Source: a bacterium endosymbiont of Escarpia laminata (GTDB taxonomy: Bacteria > Pseudomonadota > Gammaproteobacteria > Chromatiales > Chromatiaceae). From it: DNA of 60,043 bases. The stretch covers positions 1 to 60,043 of the forward strand of contig QGON01000048.1 of assembly GCA_003660235.1 (NCBI GenBank), read 5' to 3'. The translations under genes were made by a program, and so were the position numbers. This document shows, piece by piece, positions 37,910 to 45,735 of the stretch; position 1 is the stretch's first letter, and every line of letters begins with the position of its first letter. A model generated the notes under the pieces. It searched no databases. It saw nothing but the letters and a program-made list of their open reading frames with translations, and was not told the origin of the DNA.

Positions 37910-38965
37910 ATGAAACAGACTGACGACCTTCGCATCAAAGCGATCATAGAACTGAGCTCCCCTGCCCAAGTGCATGAAGAACTTCCCATCAGCGATTTGG
38001 CCGCTGATACTGTTTATGCTGCGAGACAGGCGGTTCACCGCATTCTGCACGACGAGGATGATCGCCTGCTGGTAATCATCGGTCCCTGCTCGGCTCACGA
38101 CCCGGAGGCCGCACTGGAGTACGCCAAACGACTGCAGCCGGTGCGTGAAGCACTGAAAGATGATCTTGAGATCATCATGCGCGTCTACTTTGAAAAGCCA
38201 CGCACCATCGTCGGCTGGAAGGGGTTGATAAACGACCCGAATATCGATGACAGTTTTGAAATCAATAAAGGCCTGCGACTGGCCAGGAAACTACTGCTCG
38301 ACATCAATAATCTCGGCGTTCCTGCCGGCACCGAATATCTTGACCTGATCAGCCCGCAATATATTGCAGACCTGATCAGCTGGGGCGCTATCGGCGCCCG
38401 CACCACTGAAAGTCAGGTACATCGTGAACTGGCCTCAGGACTCTCCTGTCCGGTGGGTTTCAAAAATGCCACCAACGGCAGCATGAGGGTCGCTCTCGAT
38501 GCCATCCGTTCATCCTGCCGGCCGCACCATTTTCTTTCAGTCACGAAAGAGGGCCGTTCCGCTATTTTCTCGACTCGCGGCAACGATGATTGCCACATCA
38601 TCCTACGCGGAGGGAGCCGGCCCAATTACGACTCCGAAAGCATTAATATTGCCGCAGATGAGATGGAAGCCACCGGCCAGCAACCACGCATGATGGTCGA
38701 TTTCAGCCATGCAAACAGCCGCAAGCAGCATGCGCGCCAGCTGCTGGTTGGCCTGGATATCGCCAGTCAGATCAGCCGCGGTGATACACGTATCATGGGC
38801 GCCATGATTGAAAGTTTCCTTGTCGCCGGCAGACAAGACCGTGAGGGGACCAAGCCACTGACCTATGGCCAAAGCATCACCGATGCCTGCATCAGCTGGG
38901 ATGAAAGCACACCACTACTTGAAGAGCTGGCCAGTGCTGTTGGTGAGAGACGGAAGAAACACTAA
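37910..38965 (+). CDS. aroG: 3-deoxy-7-phosphoheptulonate (DAHP) synthase, class I
   Basis: DAHP synthase joins phosphoenolpyruvate and erythrose 4-phosphate, the first step of the shikimate pathway. The 351-residue product is of the AroF/G/H type. It has LLVIIGPCSAHDPEAALEYA, MRVYFEKPRTIVGWKGLINDP, GARTTESQVHRELASGLSCP and the metal site near VDFSHANSRKQ. Which feedback type it is cannot be read with confidence. Confidence 0.95.
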   Translation: MKQTDDLRIKAIIELSSPAQVHEELPISDLAADTVYAARQAVHRILHDEDDRLLVIIGPCSAHDPEAALEYAKRLQPVREALKDDLEIIMRVYFEKPRTIVGWKGLINDPNIDDSFEINKGLRLARKLLLDINNLGVPAGTEYLDLISPQYIADLISWGAIGARTTESQVHRELASGLSCPVGFKNATNGSMRVALDAIRSSCRPHHFLSVTKEGRSAIFSTRGNDDCHIILRGGSRPNYDSESINIAADEMEATGQQPRMMVDFSHANSRKQHARQLLVGLDIASQISRGDTRIMGAMIESFLVAGRQDREGTKPLTYGQSITDACISWDESTPLLEELASAVGERRKKH

Positions 38966-39106
38966 GTTATCGACAATAGAAACCAGTATCTGCCGATAAA
39001 ACGTGCGCCAGCACAAATTCCCAGACCAATCCAGTTGACCCCTCATTTACTTGGCAGTAATCTCGAATGGGAAAAATCATTCCGCTTAACTGCAGGATAA
39101 TCGTGC

Positions 39107-41197
39107 ATGCCTGATCCAGCGATCGAAATACTCATCATCGGCAACGCCATGACTGAGGTGGAAAGCTACATCTCATCCCTGCGAAACTCAGGTGTAACGG
39201 TTCACGCCAATCGCCTGAATCAGGATGATCAACGAATTGCCAAGGCGATCCGCTCCGCTTCATCACTCGACATGGTGATCTATACCGCCGAATCAGGTGA
39301 TATCGGCATCGAGCATCTGATGTCGCTACTCCAGGAGTATGACGTTGCTGTTCCGGTAATCGCCCTAAGCGAGCCAGGAAATGAGGATTTCGTCGTCAAC
39401 GCCATGAATCAAGGCGTGAAGGATGTTGTTACGCGCAAAAACAGCGAACATCTCACCCTGGCAGTCAAACGGGAATTCAGCAGCCTGCTCACGGAGCGCA
39501 AACTCGACAAAACCAAATCTCAGTTGAAAGAGGCAGAAGCACGTTGTCACACACTGATCCAGAGCTCACGTGAGGCCATTGCCTATATCCATGAGGGCAT
39601 GCATGTCGAGGCAAACCCGGCTTATCTCCAGATGTTCGGTCAGGTTGAGCAAGAGGAGATCGAAGGTCTGCCGATCCTCGATATGATTGCCCCGTCAGAA
39701 CATAAGAAATTCAAAAAAATTCTACGCTCCCTTTCCGCAGATCATGAACAGACTGCAGAGATAGAGATCAGTTGCCTGCGTGACGATGAAAAGGAGTTCT
39801 GCGCCCAGCTCAGTTTTTCCCCTGCCAGTATTGATGGCGAACCCTGCACCCAACTGGTTATTCGTGACCAAACGAACGACAGACAGCTAGAAGATAAACT
39901 GCGCCTGCTAAGCACCCAGGACTCACATACCGGCCTCTACAATCGACAACATTTTCTCAGTATATTGGAGGAGACCACGCGTCAGCAGCAAGATCAGGAT
40001 TCACCGACTCACAGCCTGCTCTACATCACACTGGACAATTTTCAGGAGATTCGCAACAGTGCCGGAATCGCTGCAAGTGACAGCGTGCTCAATGAGGTCG
40101 CAGAACTCCTGACCGGCCTGACCCATACTGACGATCTGCTTGCCCGCTTCGGGGATCACACATTTACTCTGCTAACACCACTGACAGACAGACAAGAAGT
40201 GGAATCACTCGCTGTTCGCATTTGCAACGAAATCGATGCTCGCGAATACGCCGAGACTGCAAGTTATATCAGCCCAACCAGTAGCGTCGGCATCGCCTTT
40301 TCATCAGCGGAGATACCCGGTGGCCAGGAATTCCTCAACCTTGCCTACCATGCATGCGAAAATGCGCGTCAAGAGGGTGGAAATCAGTTTTCTGTCGCTA
40401 TCGCAGCGACCCGGCAGGAAGAAGAGGATAAAGCCGGCAATGAAACAGATCTCAGCCACCTGATCCAGCACGCCCTTGAAAATGATAAGTTCAAACTGGT
40501 CTACCAGCCCATTATCAGCTTACAGGGGGATACCAGGGAAAACTACGCGGTACTGGTGCGACTCATCGATCACAACAATGAGGAAATTCAGCCCAACTAT
40601 TTTCTCAAGCAAACCGATGAGATGGGAAAGATGGCTGCGCTGGACAGATGGGTTATCCGGCATGCCATTGCAGAACTCTCTGTACAGCGGAAGAAAGGTC
40701 GCAAGATCAACTTTTTCATCAATATTTCCGGCACGACACTGGAAGACGATACCCTGCTGTTATGGGTCTGTGACTGCCTGCGAGAATTTGAGGCCAAGGG
40801 GCCTTGGGTCATTTTCCAGATAAGCGACAGTGACGCTCGCGCTCATCTGCAACAAGTGCAGAAGCTGACTGAAGGCCTACAGAAGATCAAATGCCAACTC
40901 TCCATCGACCACTTTGGGCTCAACCCCAAACCGGAAACACTGCTGCGTAACCTGCGGATCAACTACATTCAGTTCGATCCAAAATTTCTCGATGACCTGG
41001 CCGGCAACCAGGAAAAACAGGACGCACTAAATGAAGCCAACAGGATCGGCCAATCCTACAACGTCAAAACCGTCGCCACCGGCATTGAAGACGCCAATAG
41101 TCTGGCGATACTCTGGTCCATTGGGGTGAACTATATAAGGGGATATTTCCTACAGGAACCCTCCCCTACCATCAGCTACGATTTCAACCAATCCTGA
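39107..41197 (+). CDS. FimX-like protein: receiver-like, PAS, degenerate GGDEF and EAL
   Basis: The 696-residue product has a receiver-like domain (1-120), a PAS domain (about 145-260), a GGDEF-like domain (about 270-440) and an EAL-like domain (about 450-690). The GGDEF active site is replaced by RFGDHTF, and the EAL signature by AVLVRL, so neither enzyme activity is expected. This order and decay match FimX, a cyclic di-GMP receptor for type IV pili and twitching. I infer a receptor role. No pilus genes are adjacent. Confidence 0.8.
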   Translation: MPDPAIEILIIGNAMTEVESYISSLRNSGVTVHANRLNQDDQRIAKAIRSASSLDMVIYTAESGDIGIEHLMSLLQEYDVAVPVIALSEPGNEDFVVNAMNQGVKDVVTRKNSEHLTLAVKREFSSLLTERKLDKTKSQLKEAEARCHTLIQSSREAIAYIHEGMHVEANPAYLQMFGQVEQEEIEGLPILDMIAPSEHKKFKKILRSLSADHEQTAEIEISCLRDDEKEFCAQLSFSPASIDGEPCTQLVIRDQTNDRQLEDKLRLLSTQDSHTGLYNRQHFLSILEETTRQQQDQDSPTHSLLYITLDNFQEIRNSAGIAASDSVLNEVAELLTGLTHTDDLLARFGDHTFTLLTPLTDRQEVESLAVRICNEIDAREYAETASYISPTSSVGIAFSSAEIPGGQEFLNLAYHACENARQEGGNQFSVAIAATRQEEEDKAGNETDLSHLIQHALENDKFKLVYQPIISLQGDTRENYAVLVRLIDHNNEEIQPNYFLKQTDEMGKMAALDRWVIRHAIAELSVQRKKGRKINFFINISGTTLEDDTLLLWVCDCLREFEAKGPWVIFQISDSDARAHLQQVQKLTEGLQKIKCQLSIDHFGLNPKPETLLRNLRINYIQFDPKFLDDLAGNQEKQDALNEANRIGQSYNVKTVATGIEDANSLAILWSIGVNYIRGYFLQEPSPTISYDFNQS

Positions 41198-41239
41198 CAG
41201 CTGAAAAATCAAAGCATTTCAGTCTTCCTGGCGGACAAC

Positions 41240-41274
41240 AAAAAGCCCCGCAGGAAGTCCCGGCAGGGCTTTTC
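41240..41274. terminator. Bidirectional terminator
   Basis: AAAAAGCCCCGC and GGCAGGGCTTTT form a stem with a mismatch and an interior loop. T-runs are present on both strands. It lies between two convergent genes. Confidence 0.8.
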
Positions 41275-41292
41275 AGCTGAGGCCAGCAAAAC

Positions 41293-41802
41293 TTACCACG
41301 GCATAAACGAGTTCCACTTTGTCATGGGTCTGGAAACATCCCGTATATTACGATTCATCGAACGCATATCGTGCGACATGTAGTAGGTTGACTCGGTCAT
41401 GGACTTCATCGATTCACTCATGGTATCCATACTTGTCAGGATAGGCTCCAAAGTCCTTACATCCCGAGCCATCGAATCAACACTGACAGCCATGGTGCGC
41501 ACATTTGCAGTCAACTGCCCCATACTGTCGGTCATACTCTGCACATTGCTTGCCATGATACTCATGTTTGAATCGACACTGAGCGCTAGAAAATGGACAT
41601 CTTTCGCCAAGCTGAAGACCAGATAGAATCCATAGGCGGCGAGTAAAATAAAAGCAAAGAGTGATGGGTAAACAATCAATTCCCAGCGCCTTGCGCTGGT
41701 TTCAAAGGCCAAGGAAAGCCTATCCATGCCGTATTGTTCACGTTTATTCTCGTCGGCTTCGGCAGTTTTTTCAGCTACAGCCTTCTCTTTTTCAGTCATC
41801 AA
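41293..41802 (-). CDS. Membrane-anchored coiled-coil protein, unknown function
   Basis: The 169-residue product is unrecognised. A charged N-terminus (1-38) is followed by one membrane segment (about 41-66, IVYPSLFAFILLAAYGFYLVF). The rest is helical and rich in Ser, Met and Asp with repeats such as QSMTDSMGQL, DSMARDVRTL, DTMSESMKSM and HDMRSMNRNI. That pattern suggests a long coiled coil on one side of the membrane, like phasin- or MCP-type helices. It is downstream of DUF302 and ParA-like genes on the same strand. A palindrome at 41834-41857 precedes it. Confidence 0.65.
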   Translation of the reverse strand: MMTEKEKAVAEKTAEADENKREQYGMDRLSLAFETSARRWELIVYPSLFAFILLAAYGFYLVFSLAKDVHFLALSVDSNMSIMASNVQSMTDSMGQLTANVRTMAVSVDSMARDVRTLEPILTSMDTMSESMKSMTESTYYMSHDMRSMNRNIRDVSRPMTKWNSFMPW

Positions 41803-41833
41803 TACAATACCTTACTCACATATGAGTAGCTGT

Positions 41834-41857
41834 TAAGTCTAGCATAGACCAGACTTA
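41834..41857. promoter_or_regulatory. Inverted repeat upstream of the coiled-coil gene
   Basis: TAAGTCT (41834-41840) and AGACTTA (41851-41857) are perfect inverted copies 10 bp apart. The spacing of one to two helical turns fits a dimeric regulator site; the regulator is unknown. Confidence 0.4.
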
Positions 41858-41964
41858 TCACAACAATTCATGAAGTATATATTAATACTCTAATATATTC
41901 CAGGTGACTGGCTTTTATTGTTCGTTTCTCTCGACTCAATCCTCCCCATCCACCCACTGGAACG

Positions 41965-41988
41965 AAAAAGCCCGGCAGAGCCGGGCTT
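41965..41988 (-). terminator. Terminator after the DUF302 gene
   Basis: On the minus strand GCCCGGC, loop TCT, GCCGGGC, then TTTTT. It lies 26 bp beyond the DUF302 stop codon. Confidence 0.9.
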
Positions 41989-42013
41989 CAGTTAAGCATT
42001 TAGGACCTTGACG

Positions 42014-42592
42014 TTAAAATTCGCCGGTAGCACCCCGATTCATAATATCAAGAATATACTCCTTCACCTGTATAGCTTCCTGCTTTAACTCAGGAGGCAA
42101 AGGTTCGCCGCCATAGATCATCAGGTCCATATTGAGTGCAACCAGCCAGAGCTTTCCTGCCTGATCTTCGATCAATGTGATCCGGCAAGGCAAGTAGGCC
42201 GAATAGGCGTCGGAATAGTCAAGCATCATCGCTGCAGTCAGGGAGTTGCAGAAGAGAAAGATCTTGACGAATCGGTAACTCTCCCCTTTTTTCGCTTCGA
42301 TATCCTTGGAAAGCGGCAGTTCACCCACCTGCGACATATTATGTTCGTTAGCCACGAACTTCATGGTCTCTTCGACCTCTTCCGCCGTTAGCCCCTCTTC
42401 AACCGGAACTCTCCAGATCGAGGCCTCTGCCGCATTTTTGGTCTCCAAAAGCTTCTCGACCATCTCCATATAGGCCTTTCCTGCCCCTGGGTCGAAACCT
42501 GATAAGGCGTCGCTATACTTACCATACAGCGTTCCAATCCCAAGCACCGCGACCAGACCGATCAGCGCCAATATATTTCTGATAAATCCCAT
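42014..42592 (-). CDS. DUF302 domain protein with N-terminal membrane anchor
   Basis: From the ATG at 42592 the product has 192 residues: an N-terminal hydrophobic helix (FIRNILALIGLVAVLGIGTLYG), then a DUF302-like domain. This domain has a heat-like FCNSLTAAMMLDYSDAYSAYLPCRITL stretch, which includes two cysteines. DUF302 proteins are frequent in sulfur oxidisers; their function is unclear. An in-frame ATG at 42613 lacks a ribosome site, while GGAG lies close to the chosen start. It has its own terminator. Confidence 0.75.
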   Translation of the reverse strand: MGFIRNILALIGLVAVLGIGTLYGKYSDALSGFDPGAGKAYMEMVEKLLETKNAAEASIWRVPVEEGLTAEEVEETMKFVANEHNMSQVGELPLSKDIEAKKGESYRFVKIFLFCNSLTAAMMLDYSDAYSAYLPCRITLIEDQAGKLWLVALNMDLMIYGGEPLPPELKQEAIQVKEYILDIMNRGATGEF

Positions 42593-42828
42593 CTCTCTCT
42601 CCATCAATCTCATCTGATGCCCATAGAGTCCGCATCATTATGATTATATTGACGCGCTAAAATCACGTCACTTTTATTCAAGTGTTCATCAGAAAAGATA
42701 ATTCACTACAAAGCGCACAAAGCCGCTGGCGAAAGAAAATATTGTTAATCAATCTATTGCCTTAGTGCTCTTTGTATTCCTTGTGGTTGGATATGATTTT
42801 CCGGACGGACACTAATTATTGTCAATAG

Positions 42829-43464
42829 CTAACCAATGTAGTGCGGGTAGACCGCTACTGTCAATGCATTGAATTCTCGAGTCCCTTTACCCCGTGGATC
42901 AAGCTCAAATACAGCAAGCCCTTCACTGAATGAGCGCCGAAAAACCGTACGCTGACACAGTCTCTGCTTAACAAAGCTGATGTCTGAAAGCGAGATCAGT
43001 GCTGCAGCAGCCTCATCTGACTCACGAATCGCCCTGTGGGTGTCCGCACGATTGATAAATGCTAAAAGTTCAGGATTCTTGCCGTCAACGTTATCATCGA
43101 CAAAACGGATAAACCTCTGGGTCGACCAGATATCCGCCTGTGAGGGGGGCACCGGAATCACAACCCGGTCCGCCAGCGTCAAGGCTCGCTTCATCGATTC
43201 GATATCTGCGGTGCCAACATCGATAAGCACCTCATCAAATTCCTTGAAGCGTTTTTTATGGTTCAATCCCGATGCATCCACGACCTGGATTTTGGGTTCA
43301 TAACCCTCTTCCACCCGGACATCCACAACATCCGTTAAGGTCGCTTGCGGATCTGCGTCAACAACCAACACCTTTGCATCTGCCAATGCCAACCACACAG
43401 CCAGGTTGAAGGTCACCGTACTCTTTCCGGATCCCCCCTTGAGACTCCCTATTACTGTTATCAT
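42829..43464 (-). CDS. ParA/MinD-type ATPase, orphan
   Basis: The 211-residue product has the deviant Walker A motif KGGSGKST (9-16), VLVVDADPQATLTD as switch I region, and EVLIDVGTADIES as Walker B. It lacks the N-terminal HTH of plasmid ParA. No parB follows, so it may be a positioning or partition-like ATPase for a cellular cargo. Single-gene ParA proteins of this size also include McdA and Soj-like forms. It lies between the F-R-P-L gene and DUF302 on the same strand. Confidence 0.85.
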   Translation of the reverse strand: MITVIGSLKGGSGKSTVTFNLAVWLALADAKVLVVDADPQATLTDVVDVRVEEGYEPKIQVVDASGLNHKKRFKEFDEVLIDVGTADIESMKRALTLADRVVIPVPPSQADIWSTQRFIRFVDDNVDGKNPELLAFINRADTHRAIRESDEAAAALISLSDISFVKQRLCQRTVFRRSFSEGLAVFELDPRGKGTREFNALTVAVYPHYIG

Positions 43465-43520
43465 GCACTCCCCTTTTCAAGTCTGTGGTGTAGCATTTAC
43501 CTTAACCAACAGGCCCGATT

Positions 43521-44750
43521 TCACTCCATCAGTGGAAAATGGTCAATATAATCTACCTGACTCATTGTTGGTGATGAATCAAATCCGTCCACGGCATATG
43601 GGCTTCTCTCAATTTGATACCAGTCCTGATCTACCGTCTGGTAGGCGCCCGGGTAACGCGGCTCATTGGCGCGTCCATTGATCCCCGTGTAATCAGCATG
43701 CGGTTCTCTCCACTCCCGGAATGACGACGGGTAGGGGTTGCTGTTGAAAACCTGCCTCCCGACCGAAATCGAAGGAGTATATTCTCTCTGCGGATAGCGG
43801 CTCCTCAGGACAGGGGGTTCAATCCTGCGGTTGGGCAGCACGGGCATCCTTGCGCCCGGCTGACCGGCAGCACGATTCACCGGTCGAAAAGCGTAGCGTT
43901 GGTATGGCTGATACCTATCCAATTTACGGGAGGCAGTACTTTTCGCGACAACAGTTGTACGCTTATTTACAGCAGGCCTGTACTGCGGATTGGCAGCAGG
44001 CAGGGATCTTTGCCTTTGCGCCAACGCACGATGGTCCCTCTGTACCGGCAAAACATTCATCGGCCGAAACATGGGTTGCGATATATGCTGCCGGACCTGT
44101 GGCCGATATCTCATTGCAGCGCGGGGTGGCTGAAAGGCCATGCGTGGAAGCTGTTGATTATTGGGTCGATAGGCTTTCTGCAGCGGTCGAAAGCGATATC
44201 CCGCAACATAGACCGGGGCAGGAATGGGATGATGATTATAAGCCACTTGAGGACGATACTGGGGCGCATATCGGACAGGTGCAGGGTTTACTGCATATTG
44301 TCCGGCATAACGAGGCTGAGGATTCACATAGACAGGGGGGACAAATCCCCGGCCCTGATAAGACTGATGCTGTGGACGCCACCGGTTTGCCGGAACGGGA
44401 TATCCAGGTACGGGACCGCGAAACACCATACGCGGGGCATTTGCCTGTCGCAAGGGTCTGAAGCGGTACCCCTGATAATAGTTTGCCGGCACACGAGGGT
44501 AAGCACGCATGCTCTCGTAACCACCGGAAAATCCTGCCTGACGATTCCAATCGGGACGATGGTGTCTCTGCTGATATTGCTGTTGCCTGGATACCTGGCC
44601 CCACTGCGGCGCATAACGATCAGCTTGCCACGCAGTCGGCGCTGTCTGATATCCTGCTGATGACGGATAAAAGGCCCAAGCCGATGCCCCAGGAAGTGCC
44701 AGCAAAAAAAGCGCGCCTAAGGAAAAAAAACGCAAACCTTTGGAATTCAT
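43521..44750 (-). CDS. Exported Arg/Pro/Tyr/Gln-rich protein with F-R-P-L motifs
   Basis: The 409-residue product starts at the ATG at 44750 with GGTGG seven bases upstream; the open frame continues 40 codons upstream without a site. A signal peptide is clear (FFSLGALFLLALPGASAWA). The mature part has low complexity, rich in Tyr, Pro, Arg and Gln, with repeated motifs YRFRPLRQA, YRFRPLQKA, MFRPMNV and YAFRPVNRA. I recognise no family. Its upstream neighbour shares the motif. A structural secreted or surface role is a guess. Confidence 0.7.
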   Translation of the reverse strand: MNSKGLRFFSLGALFLLALPGASAWAFYPSSAGYQTAPTAWQADRYAPQWGQVSRQQQYQQRHHRPDWNRQAGFSGGYESMRAYPRVPANYYQGYRFRPLRQANAPRMVFRGPVPGYPVPANRWRPQHQSYQGRGFVPPVYVNPQPRYAGQYAVNPAPVRYAPQYRPQVAYNHHPIPAPVYVAGYRFRPLQKAYRPNNQQLPRMAFQPPRAAMRYRPQVRQHISQPMFRPMNVLPVQRDHRALAQRQRSLPAANPQYRPAVNKRTTVVAKSTASRKLDRYQPYQRYAFRPVNRAAGQPGARMPVLPNRRIEPPVLRSRYPQREYTPSISVGRQVFNSNPYPSSFREWREPHADYTGINGRANEPRYPGAYQTVDQDWYQIERSPYAVDGFDSSPTMSQVDYIDHFPLME

Positions 44751-44918
44751 CTGTTTTCCACCTGTTTCAATATGCAGGAATTCATCTAAAAAGCGAGACA
44801 CGTTCCATGTCTCAATCACAATGCACAGTTTAACTGCAAACTCCCTTCTGAAAAACCGTTTGCCCCTCATTTGGTGAAATTTTAACGATATTCAGATAAA
44901 GAAAAGTAACAATCCACG

Positions 44919-45554
44919 CTATCTAGCCGACCTGTTTGAATCCAGTGGCCTAAAGCTGTTTGTATAGTCTCTCGCCTGAGATGGTGACCAGCGGTTGTTA
45001 CTATCCGAAAATCGTCTAGCCGGGCGATATTTCAGCATCTTGTTGGCGCCCTCCCACACAATGGGAGCTGGCCTATGCGACTTTGCTTCCGCTGGATCCC
45101 CTCTAAAACGGTATCTGTTTTCCCTCTTCTGTGCTTGCTGTCCCGCCGGTGAAATCGGATTCAGTCCATGTAGCCGTAATTGCTCGTCAGGTTCGATGGT
45201 TCGAAATCGAAACGCACCTATCTGTGGCGAGATAGGGCGCATCTCCTCGACCGGGCGATAGGTCCCTCGTGGAAGACCTGGGGGATTCACTAAGCTTGGG
45301 GGCAGGAGGGCAGGCTCGACATTGTGCTCCAATGCCTTCGGCGTCTGATATGCAGGCAACCCATACCCTTCCTGGATCAATGGCCGCCACTGAAAAGAGC
45401 GGACACCGCCGATTGCTGTTGAATTGGAAGAGGAAGCTTCTTCGAGCGGCCGAAAACCATAACTTCGAGTATCGCTTACGGCTTCAGTCATGCTTAAAAC
45501 ACACGCCAACAACCAACTCAGAGACAACCAGCCTATCCGAAGCAAAGTGATCAC
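44919..45554 (-). CDS. Exported protein sharing the F-R-P-L motif
   Basis: The 211-residue product has a signal peptide (RIGWLSLSWLLACVLSMTEAVS). It then has YGFRPLEEA, FQWRPLIQE, TYRPVEEMR, FRFRTIEPD, YRFRGDP, KYRPARRF and SFRPLDSN. The same motif occurs in the 409-residue protein encoded 168 bp downstream on the same strand. No family is recognised. Confidence 0.65.
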   Translation of the reverse strand: MITLLRIGWLSLSWLLACVLSMTEAVSDTRSYGFRPLEEASSSNSTAIGGVRSFQWRPLIQEGYGLPAYQTPKALEHNVEPALLPPSLVNPPGLPRGTYRPVEEMRPISPQIGAFRFRTIEPDEQLRLHGLNPISPAGQQAQKRENRYRFRGDPAEAKSHRPAPIVWEGANKMLKYRPARRFSDSNNRWSPSQARDYTNSFRPLDSNRSAR

Positions 45555-45665
45555 CTATTATTATTCATGCAGATGCTAACAATAAAAGCCGACAAGCAGC
45601 AGAATGTCCAGAAACTTAGGTATTAGCAGCAGCAACACCGGCTTGAACCGGCCCTCAAAAACGTC

Positions 45666-45698
45666 AAGGGGACAGAAAACCGAGTATTCTGTCCCCTT
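45666..45698. repeat. Perfect 12-bp inverted repeat
   Basis: AAGGGGACAGAA (45666-45677) and TTCTGTCCCCTT (45687-45698) flank a 9-nt loop. The GGGGACAG core resembles dispersed palindromes common in gammaproteobacteria. It sits between the RND permease end and the F-R-P-L gene start. Confidence 0.75.
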
Positions 45699-45735
45699 AT
45701 CTGTAACTCAATTACTCATCAGAAAAACCAGCCCA

